Shown here: one piece after another, positions 27,758 to 36,658 of the stretch
Numbering within the stretch: the stretch's first letter is position 1
How the letters are laid out: each line of letters starts with the position of its first letter
From: an uncultured Mucispirillum sp.
Lineage (GTDB): Bacteria > Chrysiogenota > Deferribacteres > Deferribacterales > Mucispirillaceae
Reading direction: 5' to 3'
DNA length: 64,000 bases
Assembly (NCBI GenBank): GCA_944323205.1
Contig: CALURO010000005.1
Coordinates: forward strand, 1 to 64,000
Made by a program: the position numbers and the translations under genes
The notes under the pieces: model-generated
Told to the model about the DNA's origin: nothing
Database searches by the model: none
What the model saw: only the letters and a program-made list of their open reading frames with translations

Positions 27758-28314
27758 TAATCCCTCCATAATATCTGCTGCACTTTATCAGCACTGCCTA
27801 TTTTTGTTTCATAAATCACTCTGTTATCAGAGCTTATTACATATAAATGAGGCCAGCTTCTTATCCCATATTTTTTGCCTGCTGCTTTAGTGTCTGTAGC
27901 AAATATTATATTTTTATAATTTGAATAATCATCTTCCCCAAAAAGATTATTCAATTCTTCTTTATTATCATAACCTTGAGCAATAACTATAACCTGAGCA
28001 AGCCCCTTATCCTGTAATATTTGAAAAGCAGGCAGTGCTCTTTTATAAGTTGTATTAATAATATAGTTTGAAAAATAAGTATGTTTTTTATAAAAAATTA
28101 CTACTTTAGGACTTAATATTTCATTCATTTTAAAATTTTCACCATTAGAAGCAGTTAATACAAGTTCTGGTGCAGTAGAGCCTATTTCTAATGGGTTATT
28201 AAGTCTGTATATATTTAAAAATATAAAAGCAAGAGCCACAATAGCAAATATATATATATTTTTACCTGTGAATATTCGCTTTAAATATGGTGGCTTATTT
28301 TTATCTAATGCCAT
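27757..28314 (-). CDS. Membrane-anchored thioredoxin-fold protein without cysteines
   Basis: 185 residues with an N-terminal membrane anchor at about 19-36, then a TlpA/redoxin-like fold: GSTAPELVLTASNGENF, then VVIFYKKHTYFSNYI where a redoxin would have the CxxC helix, and a C-terminal GIRSWPHLYVIS strand with the cis-proline position kept. No cysteine occurs anywhere, so it cannot do thiol exchange. It is translationally coupled at both ends (TAATG with valS and with trxB). It may be a structural or binding paralogue; function unknown. Confidence 0.78.
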   Translation of the reverse strand: MALDKNKPPYLKRIFTGKNIYIFAIVALAFIFLNIYRLNNPLEIGSTAPELVLTASNGENFKMNEILSPKVVIFYKKHTYFSNYIINTTYKRALPAFQILQDKGLAQVIVIAQGYDNKEELNNLFGEDDYSNYKNIIFATDTKAAGKKYGIRSWPHLYVISSDNRVIYETKIGSADKVQQILWRD

Positions 28315-30941
28315 TATTTTTTAAGACCTTCCAATGCTTCATTTATTTTATCAAGCCTTGCTTTTGCTTCTTCATAAGTTTTTTTATCTTTTTCTATAAC
28401 CTGTGCAGGAGCTTTTGCAAGATAGCCTTGATTTTGCAGTTTACTGCCATAAAGGTTAACATCTTTAAGTACAGCTTTTTTTTCTTTTTCAAGCCTTGCT
28501 ATTTCTTCTTCTATATTAATTGTACCTTCTAATGAAACCATTATTTCAAAACCGTTGCCAACACTTTTAGCACAGTTTTCTGGTGCTTTTTCATTAAATT
28601 TTACTGATTTTGCTTTCCCCATTTTCATAATCAATGGTATTTCTGTTTGGAATAGTTGAAGAGTATCATTATCATCAGTAGTAATAAATATTTCAAGCTG
28701 AGCAGCAGGTGTGATATTATATTCACCACGAATATTTCTAATTAAGCTGACTGCCTCTATAACTTTATCTATCTCTTTTTCTTCCTGTTCAAAGTTATAG
28801 TTTAAGTTATCAGGATATTCTTCATACATAATAGTTTCTTTTCCAGTTAATGTTTGGAAAATATGCTCTGTAACAAAAGGAATATATGGATGCAGTGCAG
28901 CTAATGATTTTTCTAATATAAAAGCTGCAGTTGCAAGTGCCTGTTCTTTTTCTTTATCATTTCCTTTAAACATTCTGTCTTTAATAAGTTCAAGATACCA
29001 GTCGCAGAAAGTCAGCCAGAAAAACTGATAAAGTTCATTTGCTGCATCATTTATACTGTATGCATCTATTGCTTTTGATGCTTTTTTAGCTGCATGCTGT
29101 AATTTCATTAATATCCATTTATCAACACTTTCAAGGCTGTTTTCATCAATTTTTGGTATTTCATCGCCTAAATTCATTAAAATAAATCTGGAAGCATTCC
29201 ATATTTTATTAATAAAGTTTCTATATCCTTCAATTCTATCCACATTCATTTTAATATCTCTGCCTTGAGCTGCAAATATAGCAAGAGTAAAGCGGAAAGC
29301 ATCTGCACCGTATTTATCAATCATAATAAGCGGATCAATAACATTTCCTCTTGTTTTGCTCATTTTCTGCCCCTTTTCATCACGAACAAGAGCATGGAGA
29401 TAAACATCTTTAAATGGCACATCGTCCATAAATTTAAGTCCCATCATCATCATTCTTGCAACCCAGAAAAATAAAATATCAAAACCAGTAACAAGGGTAG
29501 AAGTAGGGTAGAATTTTTTTAATAAGTCAGTTTTTTCTGGGTATCCCATAGTTGAAAATGGCCATAAAGAAGAAGAAAACCAAGTATCTAACACATCTTC
29601 ATCTTGATGAATATTTGTAGAGCCACATTTTTCACATTTATCTGGGTCTGTTTTTGCAACTGTAGTGTGTGAGCAGTCTGCACAGTGCCATGCTGGTATC
29701 CTGTGTCCCCACCAAATTTGACGGGAAATACACCAGTCACGAATATTATTCATCCATTCAAAGAAAGTATTTTCCCATTGTTTTGGAATAAGTTTTATTT
29801 TTCCAGTTTCTACAGCTTCTACAGCTTTTTCTGCCAAAGGTTTAGTTTTTACAAACCACTGCATAGAAATACGAGGCTCAATTACAGAATCGCATCTATA
29901 GCAGCAGCCGACATTGTGTTTTAAAGATTCAACTTTTACAATTAAATCAAGCTCTTTAAATTTTTCAATAACTGATTTTCTTGCAGTTAATATATCCATT
30001 CCTTCAAATTCTGGGTAGAAGTTGCCACATATTTTATTATTTTCATCAATACATACAATCTCTTCTAAGTTATGACGCTTGCCTGCTGCAAAGTCATTTT
30101 GGTCATGAGCTGGAGTGATTTTCACACAACCTGTTCCAAACTCAGTTTCTACAAAATCATCTGCTATTATAGGTATTTTTCTATTAATAAGTGGAAGAAT
30201 AACATTTTTTCCAACTAAATGTTTATATCTCTCATCATCTGGATGGACTGCAACAGCAGTATCGCCAAGATAGGTTTCTGGGCGTGTAGTTGCAATTTCA
30301 AGATATTCATTACTGTTTTCTATTGGATATTTTAAATGGTAAAGAAAGTCATCTTTTTCTTTAAATTCTACTTCAATATCGCTTAATGCTGTGTGGCATC
30401 TTGCGCACCAGTTTACCATATAATTAGAGCGGTAGATTAAGCCTTCTTTATAAAGAGTATAAAATACTTCTCTTACAGCGCGTGATAAGCCTTCGTCCAT
30501 TGTAAAGCGTTCCCTGTCCCAGTCACAGCTGGAGCCGAGAGCTTTCAGCTGGCTGATAATAGTGCCGCCAGATTCTCTTTTCTGCTGCCATACTCTTTCT
30601 ATAAATGCTTCTCTGCCTAAATCGTAACGAGATTTACCTTCTGCAGCTAATATTTTTTCTACAACATTTTGAGTGGCAATCCCTGCATGGTCAGTGCCTG
30701 GCATCCATAAAACTTCATAGCCTTTCATTCTTTTAAAGCGGGCTAAAATATCCTGTATAGTTTCATCAAGTGCATGGCCCATGTGAAGTGAGCCTGTAAC
30801 ATTTGGTGGTGGTATAACTATTGAGTATGCAGGTTTTTTAGAATATTCATCTGCATGAAAAAGCTTTTTATCAAGCCAAAATTTATAAATACTTTTTTCA
30901 TATTCAGCAGGATTTATTCTGCTGGACAATTCTTTTGCCAT
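28314..30941 (-). CDS. valS: Valyl-tRNA synthetase
   Basis: About 875 residues from the ATG at 30941, which has GGAGAT upstream; an in-frame ATG 12 bases earlier lies before this site. The HIGH motif is HMGH at 53-56 inside PPPNVTGSLHMGH, and the KMSKS motif is KMSKTRG. The ARAHDLYxP-type editing domain region and a C-terminal coiled coil (EEEIARLEKEKKAVL) are present, so it is full length. Zinc-ribbon-like cysteines (CADCSH...CEKCG) are in the catalytic insertion. Confidence 0.97.
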   Translation of the reverse strand: MAKELSSRINPAEYEKSIYKFWLDKKLFHADEYSKKPAYSIVIPPPNVTGSLHMGHALDETIQDILARFKRMKGYEVLWMPGTDHAGIATQNVVEKILAAEGKSRYDLGREAFIERVWQQKRESGGTIISQLKALGSSCDWDRERFTMDEGLSRAVREVFYTLYKEGLIYRSNYMVNWCARCHTALSDIEVEFKEKDDFLYHLKYPIENSNEYLEIATTRPETYLGDTAVAVHPDDERYKHLVGKNVILPLINRKIPIIADDFVETEFGTGCVKITPAHDQNDFAAGKRHNLEEIVCIDENNKICGNFYPEFEGMDILTARKSVIEKFKELDLIVKVESLKHNVGCCYRCDSVIEPRISMQWFVKTKPLAEKAVEAVETGKIKLIPKQWENTFFEWMNNIRDWCISRQIWWGHRIPAWHCADCSHTTVAKTDPDKCEKCGSTNIHQDEDVLDTWFSSSLWPFSTMGYPEKTDLLKKFYPTSTLVTGFDILFFWVARMMMMGLKFMDDVPFKDVYLHALVRDEKGQKMSKTRGNVIDPLIMIDKYGADAFRFTLAIFAAQGRDIKMNVDRIEGYRNFINKIWNASRFILMNLGDEIPKIDENSLESVDKWILMKLQHAAKKASKAIDAYSINDAANELYQFFWLTFCDWYLELIKDRMFKGNDKEKEQALATAAFILEKSLAALHPYIPFVTEHIFQTLTGKETIMYEEYPDNLNYNFEQEEKEIDKVIEAVSLIRNIRGEYNITPAAQLEIFITTDDNDTLQLFQTEIPLIMKMGKAKSVKFNEKAPENCAKSVGNGFEIMVSLEGTINIEEEIARLEKEKKAVLKDVNLYGSKLQNQGYLAKAPAQVIEKDKKTYEEAKARLDKINEALEGLKK

Positions 30942-30978
30942 TTTTATCTCCATTATATATTATTATTATTCAGTTTAA

Positions 30979-31239
30979 TTATGATAAATATTCATCATAG
31001 TTTATATCGTTATCGTTTTCTTCCTGTAAAAATTCATCAATTTCAGTAATCTGCTGCTCCATAATCTGCAGTTTATAGCGAAATTCATCGTGATTATCAG
31101 TTGCTTCTATATTTTCTTCGCTATTTTGCATCATATTTTCTATTTCATGTAAATACAGGTATAAATCTTCAAGTGAGTTTTTTATTTTATCAGCCTGAGC
31201 TATATCCTGCAGCATATTATACATTTCTTTATAGTCCAT
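30979..31239 (-). CDS. Small acidic helical protein of unknown function
   Basis: 86 residues, strongly acidic and predicted to be a helical coiled coil (MYNMLQDIAQADKIKNSLED, QIMEQQITEIDEFLQEE), with an Asp/Asn-rich tail. It has no signal peptide or known motif. It lies 11 bases after tsaE and 37 bases before valS in the same operon, so it is probably expressed, but no function can be given. Confidence 0.6.
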   Translation of the reverse strand: MDYKEMYNMLQDIAQADKIKNSLEDLYLYLHEIENMMQNSEENIEATDNHDEFRYKLQIMEQQITEIDEFLQEENDNDINYDEYLS

Positions 31240-31250
31240 AGTTATAACCT

Positions 31251-31667
31251 TTATTTTATTGTTACTGACCTTATATTATTATCAAGTATTTTGAAAGAAA
31301 TAATTTTATAGTTTTTTATATATTTTTCAATATTAAATTTATCTGCCCATTCAATTAATATAGTAGCTTCTTCTTTTAATGTGTCAAAAAAACCGATCAT
31401 ATCAAGTTCTTCTTCATTTTTTATTCTGTATAAGTCAAAATGAATAATAAGCCCGTTTCTTGTTTCATATCTATTTTCAAGTGAAAAAGTAGGGCTGTAG
31501 ACTTTATCTTCAAGCCCAAAGGCTTCTACTAAATATTTTGTAAAAGTAGTTTTTCCTGCACCTATTTCACCATTTAGGAAAATTATATTGTTTTTTATAA
31601 AAGGTGCAATATTTTTTGCCATATTTTTAGTATCTTCTTCATTTTTTAAAATATATTCAGCAGTCAT
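31251..31667 (-). CDS. tsaE: tRNA threonylcarbamoyladenosine ATPase TsaE
   Basis: About 138 residues from the ATG at 31667 (GAGG six bases upstream). The Walker A is GEIGAGKTT and the YSPTFSLEN and HFDLYRI motifs are diagnostic of TsaE, the ATPase of the t6A37 tRNA modification complex (with TsaB, TsaD). The start overlaps the end of the NAD(P)HX repair gene by 11 bases, a common neighbour of tsaE. Confidence 0.94.
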   Translation of the reverse strand: MTAEYILKNEEDTKNMAKNIAPFIKNNIIFLNGEIGAGKTTFTKYLVEAFGLEDKVYSPTFSLENRYETRNGLIIHFDLYRIKNEEELDMIGFFDTLKEEATILIEWADKFNIEKYIKNYKIISFKILDNNIRSVTIK

Positions 31668-33141
31668 TAAATACCTCATTATAATAATTAATAATCTGAG
31701 TAATACTAAGGCATGCAGGGTTATTTTTTTCTACTGCTTTTTCTGCACTTTTTCCTAATATATATGCTGCTAAAATACATGTGTCTTTTAAAGAATATCC
31801 TTGAGCTGCAAGAGAAACTGCAAGCCCGCATAATGCATCGCCGCTGCCGCCTTTTGAAAGGGCAGTATTGCCTGTATTTAATATATATACTTTATCATTA
31901 GGTACTGCAATAATAGTTTCTGCTGATTTTAGTATTAAATATATATTGTAATTATCAGCAAATTCCTGTGCAAGTTTTACTTTATCTTTTTTTATTTCAT
32001 TAATATCTTTATTTATAAGCCTTGCAAATTCTGCTAAATGTGGTGTTATAATCATTTCAGACTCTATATTATGTAATTCATTAAGTGAAAGTGCATTTAT
32101 AGCATCAGCATCTATTACAACTGGTTTTAAAGTATTCTGCAGAATGTAAAGTATAAAATCTTTTACATTTTCATGCCTGCCCATTCCATTGCCAATAGAA
32201 TATACAGTTGCAGAGTTATTTATATAGTCGCATATTAATGATGGCTCATTATAATCAAATGATTTTGTCATAACTTCAGGAATATCTAAAATAAAGTTTC
32301 TATTCAGTGTGTTAGGGTGGCATAATGTAATAAGTCCGCAGCCAGAGTGCAGGGCAGAAACAGCAGTAATTTTTACCGCTCCAGCCATATCAATACTGCC
32401 GCCAATAACAGCTACTTTGCCATAAGTACCCTTATGACTGTCTATTGGTCTTATTTTTAATGCTGGCTTATTATATTCATCTATAAATATATCATGTTTG
32501 TATTGAGATATAATATTATCTGGTATAGTAATGTTTGCAGTAATAACTTTTCCTGAATATGTTTTTGCTGGATATAATGTATGGCAGTATTTTAATGTGG
32601 AAAAAGTAATAGTGTAATCAGCTTTAAATACACATTCCGGCACTTCAGCACTGTCACTTATTAAGCCGGAAGCAATATCCACAGCAATTTTTAAAGCATT
32701 AGTATTATTTGCTTTTTCTATTATTTCTTTATATATTCCAGTTATATTTCTTGTAAGACCAATACCAAAAAGTGCATCAATTATTATATCATATTTATCT
32801 ATAATATTAATTGCAGATAAGTCATATATACTAATATTTAATTTTTTTAAAATATTTAAGTTTTCCTGTGCAGCACTGCCGTATTTATTATTCTCTGCAG
32901 GATAGTATATATCAGCCTTATATCCATTTGATATAAGATGACGCATTAATACAAAACCATCACCGCCATTATTTCCTGGTCCTGCTAAAATAAGTATGTT
33001 ACTGTTTTTATCAGCTGTATTTTTTATAAAATTAAAAAGAGCAGTTCCAGCATTTTCCATAAGCACTGTTTCAGAAATAAGATACTGATTTTTAACTTCT
33101 TCTTCCATTTTATATATATCTTTACAGCTTAATATATACAT
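31657..33141 (-). CDS. nnr: Bifunctional NAD(P)HX epimerase/dehydratase
   Basis: 494 residues fusing NnrE (epimerase, about 1-215; GPGNNGGDGFVLMRHL and DALFGIGLTR) to NnrD (ADP-dependent dehydratase, about 225-490; GSIDMAGAVKI, GNGMGRHE and the NTGNTALSKGGSGDALCG loop). Together they repair hydrated NAD(P)H. The gene starts 3 bases after the Trm112-like gene and overlaps tsaE, as in many bacteria. Confidence 0.95.
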   Translation of the reverse strand: MYILSCKDIYKMEEEVKNQYLISETVLMENAGTALFNFIKNTADKNSNILILAGPGNNGGDGFVLMRHLISNGYKADIYYPAENNKYGSAAQENLNILKKLNISIYDLSAINIIDKYDIIIDALFGIGLTRNITGIYKEIIEKANNTNALKIAVDIASGLISDSAEVPECVFKADYTITFSTLKYCHTLYPAKTYSGKVITANITIPDNIISQYKHDIFIDEYNKPALKIRPIDSHKGTYGKVAVIGGSIDMAGAVKITAVSALHSGCGLITLCHPNTLNRNFILDIPEVMTKSFDYNEPSLICDYINNSATVYSIGNGMGRHENVKDFILYILQNTLKPVVIDADAINALSLNELHNIESEMIITPHLAEFARLINKDINEIKKDKVKLAQEFADNYNIYLILKSAETIIAVPNDKVYILNTGNTALSKGGSGDALCGLAVSLAAQGYSLKDTCILAAYILGKSAEKAVEKNNPACLSITQIINYYNEVFNDC

Positions 33142-33144
33142 ATA

Positions 33145-33330
33145 TTATTTACCTTTATCTGCTTCTTCTATAGTTACAGCTTTATCAATAAGCATAACAG
33201 GCATATTTTCATCAATATAGTATGCTAAGTTGCAGTTTTCGCATATAATGTATTTCTCATTACTATGCAGTTTAATATCACCCTTGCATTTAGGGCATAT
33301 TAATATATCTAAAAGCTCTTTATCTATCAT
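33145..33330 (-). CDS. Trm112/YcaR-like zinc-ribbon protein
   Basis: 61 residues with cysteines 12, 15, 30 and 33 (ILICPKCKG and IICENC) and the family ending NMPVMLID. Trm112-like proteins are small zinc-binding partners, often of methyltransferases or of LpxK-pathway genes in bacteria. It is first in the minus-strand operon ending with rsmI. Which partner it serves cannot be read from the sequence. Confidence 0.88.
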   Translation of the reverse strand: MIDKELLDILICPKCKGDIKLHSNEKYIICENCNLAYYIDENMPVMLIDKAVTIEEADKGK

Positions 33331-33429
33331 AAAGTGGTACCTCTTATATATCTTTTACTATACAGCTAAAATACTATTAAATCAATTTAAAGTTTATAAT
33401 AAAGAAAAAAAGGCAGGATTTAAAAGAAA

Positions 33430-33502
33430 AGCGGGCAGCGGGACTTGAACCCGTGACCTAAAGCTTGGGAAGCTTCCACTCTACCAGCTGAGCTATGCCC
33501 GC
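33430..33502 (-). tRNA. tRNA-Gly (CCC anticodon)
   Basis: On the minus strand the acceptor stem GCGGGCA pairs with TGCCCGC and the discriminator is U, as usual for glycine. The anticodon arm GAAGC-TTCCCAA-GCTTT has a seven-base loop giving CCC. The D arm is GCTC-AGCTGGTA-GAGT, and the T loop TTCAAGT is regular, with one A-C mismatch at the base of the T stem. CCA is not encoded. Confidence 0.92.
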
Positions 33503-33608
33503 AGTAGAACTCTTATATATTAATTTAATAAAAAATACAACAAAAATATTATATATAAAAAACTACAATATTAATATTTATTATATTCTTAAAAAAAAAT
33601 TTTATATA

Positions 33609-33637
33609 TTGACAAGTAATTTTTTTTGTAATATATA
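33609..33637 (+). promoter_or_regulatory. Strong sigma-70 promoter of the trpCF-like/trpB unit
   Basis: A perfect TTGACA (33609-33614), a 17-base spacer and TATATA (33632-33637). Transcription would begin near 33644, right at the ATG of the aromatic-rich leader frame and about 210 bases before the first long gene. Confidence 0.75.
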
Positions 33638-33645
33638 AACCTATT

Positions 33646-33753
33646 ATGGATATTAGATTAGTAAACCAAACACTACTTTCTGATTATTCTTTTAACGGAC
33701 AATTTTACGCACAATATTTTTCTATCTATTTTTGGCGCTCAAGCGTCAAATAA
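33646..33753 (+). promoter_or_regulatory. Aromatic-rich 35-codon leader ORF with terminal hairpin
   Basis: ATG to TAA codes for 35 residues. Codons 14-30 hold four Phe, four Tyr and one Trp. The ORF ends inside a hairpin, TTTGGCGC-TCAA-GCGTCAAA (33731-33750), eight pairs with one G-U. It lies in the 350-base stretch between tRNA-Gly and the degenerate TrpC/F gene, just downstream of a good promoter, and may be leaderless. This resembles a leader peptide for an aromatic amino-acid attenuator, but no U-tract directly follows the hairpin (T8 is about 35 bases on). Hypothesis only. The rest of the region up to 33855 shows nothing further. Confidence 0.4.
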
Positions 33754-33855
33754 TATCATTATATCTTAACACTACAATTTTATATTTTTTTTACAGGCAA
33801 AACAAGGCTTAATGCTTATGTTGATTTTAATTTTTATGATAGAAAAAGGTGCATT

Positions 33856-34956
33856 ATGTTATTACAAAATAAATCAAATTTGATAAATACTTTAAAAACA
33901 AGAAATTTAAATATTGTATGCAGCAGCCAGCTTGCATATATGATTCCAGATAATATGCTGTCAGCAGTTATTGTTGATGATAATTCATTATACAGCAGAA
34001 ATATTATTAAACTTCAAAAGGGTATAAATGATGCATTAAACTCAGATGGAATCATTATAAATGTTGCAGAATATTCTAAACAGCAGATTATACAAATCCA
34101 TGAGAAATACCAGAAACAAGGAATATATATATTATATAAAGTATCAAATATATATGATATTGCAAAAGTGCGAAGTATTAACGCTGATATATTAATATTG
34201 GGCAGTGATGATATTTCTATTAATAATTTAAACCCGTATATTTTAAAAATGCTTATAGACTGGAATGCAGTATGTCTTTTGAACTGCTCTATTGACGGTA
34301 TTTCTATGCAGCATATTTTAGAATACGGGTTTGCAGGTGTTTATTCAGAAACCTATATTAATACAGATAGTTTTGATATAGATGAAAATATAATATCTAC
34401 AAATTATTTATCAAAACTTTATATGAAAAAGTCATCTATACGCCCATTATTAAAAGCAAAAAATATTAATAATAGTAATGAGCTTAATATTTGTTTGAAA
34501 AAAGATATTGATATGGTTGGTTTTTTATTTGACAAATACAATAAAAGTAATATTATAAGCATGCTTAGAAATATCAAAGATAAAAACTGTGTCAAAGTAT
34601 TAGAAGTATATGACAGCAGCATAACAGGGGAAGCACTATCGTTAGTAAACGGCGGCCTTGCAGACTGTATTGAAGACAATACAAATATGCAGAAATATAT
34701 TGCAAATACATATAAAAGATACTCTTTACTTAATACAAAAAATACTTTTATAGAACCATTAATGATAGAAAGTATTGATATTATAAAAAATAATACAGAA
34801 ATTCATAACCCACTTTGGATTTCTTTTCAAGAAGACAGCAGTATGATGAGTATAATAAAAGAGTATAAAGTGGAACTTATAGAGTTTGATATAAAAAAAT
34901 ACAACACAGCAGATACAATTAATGAAATAATTAAAAAAATTAAATACAAACAATAA
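33856..34956 (+). CDS. Degenerate TrpC-TrpF-like fusion protein
   Basis: 366 residues, open and well started (AGGTG). Residues about 91-175 (YILYKVSNIYDIAKVRS, ADILIL, ILEYGFAGV) follow the indole-glycerol-phosphate synthase pattern LRKDFxxDxYQIxEAR...GADAILLI...GADxIGINNR. About 198-235 (LLKAKNINNSNEL, DMVGFLFDKYNKSNI) follow the PRAI pattern KICGITNxEDA...ALGFVFxxKSPRxI. But the catalytic Glu of EVHD reads Asn143, the INNR segment is gone, and the PRAI cysteine of KICG reads Asn203. It is therefore probably enzymatically dead in both halves. It lies 14 bases before trpB. It is either a gene in decay or one given a new role. Confidence 0.6.
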   Translation: MLLQNKSNLINTLKTRNLNIVCSSQLAYMIPDNMLSAVIVDDNSLYSRNIIKLQKGINDALNSDGIIINVAEYSKQQIIQIHEKYQKQGIYILYKVSNIYDIAKVRSINADILILGSDDISINNLNPYILKMLIDWNAVCLLNCSIDGISMQHILEYGFAGVYSETYINTDSFDIDENIISTNYLSKLYMKKSSIRPLLKAKNINNSNELNICLKKDIDMVGFLFDKYNKSNIISMLRNIKDKNCVKVLEVYDSSITGEALSLVNGGLADCIEDNTNMQKYIANTYKRYSLLNTKNTFIEPLMIESIDIIKNNTEIHNPLWISFQEDSSMMSIIKEYKVELIEFDIKKYNTADTINEIIKKIKYKQ

Positions 34957-34970
34957 ATCAGAGGTGAATA

Positions 34971-36191
34971 ATGAGATATTCAAAAACTTATGGTGAATTT
35001 GGCGGCAGCTATGTACCAGAAATGCTGCAGCCTGCTCTTGACGAACTTGAAGTAGCATTTTTATCAGCAATGAAAGATAAAAGTTTTTTAGATGAACTTG
35101 CATATTTACAAAAAACATTTATTGGTAGACCAACACCACTTTATTACGCTGAAAATTTAACAAAAGAACTTGGCGGAGCAAAAATATTTTTTAAATGTGA
35201 AGGGCTTGCTCATACTGGAGCCCATAAAATTAATAATGCTGTAGGCCAGTGCCTTCTTGCAAAGAGAATGGGAAAAAAGAAAGTTGTTGCAGAAACTGGT
35301 GCTGGTCAGCATGGTGTTGCAACAGCATCTGCTGCAGCAAAACTTGGGCTTGGCTGTGATGTTTATATGGGGGCAATAGATGTTAAACGCCAGCACCCAA
35401 ATGTTTTAACTATGCAGATGTTTGGAGCAAATGTAGTATCTGTAGAGTCTGGCAATAAAGGCTTAGCAGATGCAGTAGATGAAGCATTAGGTTTTTGGAT
35501 TAATTCATTAAAAGACACTCACTATTTATTAGGTTCAGCAGTAGGACCTGCACCATTTCCAGCAATTGTCAGGGAGTTTCAGTCAGTTATTGGCAGAGAA
35601 GCAAAGCAGCAGGCTCAGGAATTTGGGCAAGATGTGGCAGCAGTAATTGCAGCAGTAGGCGGAGGCTCTAATGCTATGGGTATTTTTTCTGGATTTTTAG
35701 ATGATGAAAAAGTGCAGTTAATAGGTGTAGAAGGCGGCGGTATAGGTGATAAACCTGGGGAACATGCTAAAAGACTTGCACCAAACTCTGGAGCACAAAC
35801 AGGTATTCACCACGGGTATAAAAGTAAATTTTTACTAGATTCTAATGGCGATGTCCTGCCAACACATTCAATTTCAGCAGGTCTTGATTATCCAGGAGTT
35901 GGTCCAGAACTTGCATATTTAAAAGAAACAGGCAGGCTTACTATGACAGCTGCAAAAGATGATGAAGTCATTAATGCTTTAAAACATGTAGCAAAGCATG
36001 AAGGTATATTATTCGCTCTTGAATCTGCTCATGCTCTTGCAGAGCTTTTAAAAACAGCTCCATCTATGCCAAAAAATAAAGCAGTTATTGTTAATATGAG
36101 CGGCAGAGGAGATAAAGATATCTTTATAACAGCACCAGTTTTTAATAAACAAGAGTGGGTGGAATTTCTATCAAATGAAATAAAAAACTAG
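34971..36191 (+). CDS. trpB: Tryptophan synthase beta chain
   Basis: A 406-residue TrpB1-type enzyme that makes tryptophan from indole and serine with PLP. The Schiff-base lysine is in HTGAHKINNA, the phosphate-binding loop is GGGSNAMG, and ETGAGQHG is intact. All family landmarks are kept, so it should be active. No trpA follows; the next genes are unrelated. With trpC/trpF degenerate upstream, it probably works as an indole-salvage enzyme using environmental indole (inference). Confidence 0.95.
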   Translation: MRYSKTYGEFGGSYVPEMLQPALDELEVAFLSAMKDKSFLDELAYLQKTFIGRPTPLYYAENLTKELGGAKIFFKCEGLAHTGAHKINNAVGQCLLAKRMGKKKVVAETGAGQHGVATASAAAKLGLGCDVYMGAIDVKRQHPNVLTMQMFGANVVSVESGNKGLADAVDEALGFWINSLKDTHYLLGSAVGPAPFPAIVREFQSVIGREAKQQAQEFGQDVAAVIAAVGGGSNAMGIFSGFLDDEKVQLIGVEGGGIGDKPGEHAKRLAPNSGAQTGIHHGYKSKFLLDSNGDVLPTHSISAGLDYPGVGPELAYLKETGRLTMTAAKDDEVINALKHVAKHEGILFALESAHALAELLKTAPSMPKNKAVIVNMSGRGDKDIFITAPVFNKQEWVEFLSNEIKN

Positions 36192-36267
36192 AAAAGTATA
36201 AATAAACATTGCAAAATATAAAAAAATATACTACTCTTATAATAGTTTATGCAAAAGGAGTTTTCAT

Positions 36268-36612
36268 ATGCTTGTTCATGAAACTCACAGCTTTTATGTG
36301 GTAGCTAAATTAGGTAGCTGTAAAAATGCACCTGTTGGTTATCTTGAGAAAAAAGAGGCAATTTTCAGCAATGTTTTATCAAATATTGGGGCAGAGAAAA
36401 CATTTGAGGCTGGAGATGTTTGGCAGTTAAAAGATGTAATATATGTTTCATCTTTAGATATTATTGATATTATCAGCAATGAAATGATAAGGCTTGTATC
36501 TTATGATGAAAGTATTGCAGTTTCAGAAAAAAAATTATATGAACTTTCTGCATCTAATGACAATATTATAGTTTCAGAATTTTTACTAGATAATACAAAT
36601 TATATAAAATAA
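36268..36612 (+). CDS. Hypothetical protein, 114 residues
   Basis: A 114-residue soluble protein with an AAAAGGAG ribosome site. It is mixed alpha/beta with no signal peptide, no cysteine pair motif (one Cys near residue 18) and no motif I recognise. It stands between trpB and a lipoprotein gene, with a likely terminator after it. Confidence 0.6.
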   Translation: MLVHETHSFYVVAKLGSCKNAPVGYLEKKEAIFSNVLSNIGAEKTFEAGDVWQLKDVIYVSSLDIIDIISNEMIRLVSYDESIAVSEKKLYELSASNDNIIVSEFLLDNTNYIK

Positions 36613-36615
36613 GTT

Positions 36616-36646
36616 GGGAAGGATTAAAATCCTTTCCTATTTATTT
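36616..36646 (+). terminator. Probable terminator
   Basis: GGGAAGGATT and AATCCTTTCC form a stem with one bulge over a two-base loop, followed by TATTTATTTTT. It overlaps the leader of the next lipoprotein gene. Confidence 0.55.
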
Positions 36647-36658
36647 TTAGAGGAATAA

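Noticed and set aside
33754-33855. T-box or canonical trp terminator after the leader ORF
   Set aside because: No T-box motif (GGNACCRCG type) and no hairpin directly followed by a U-run.
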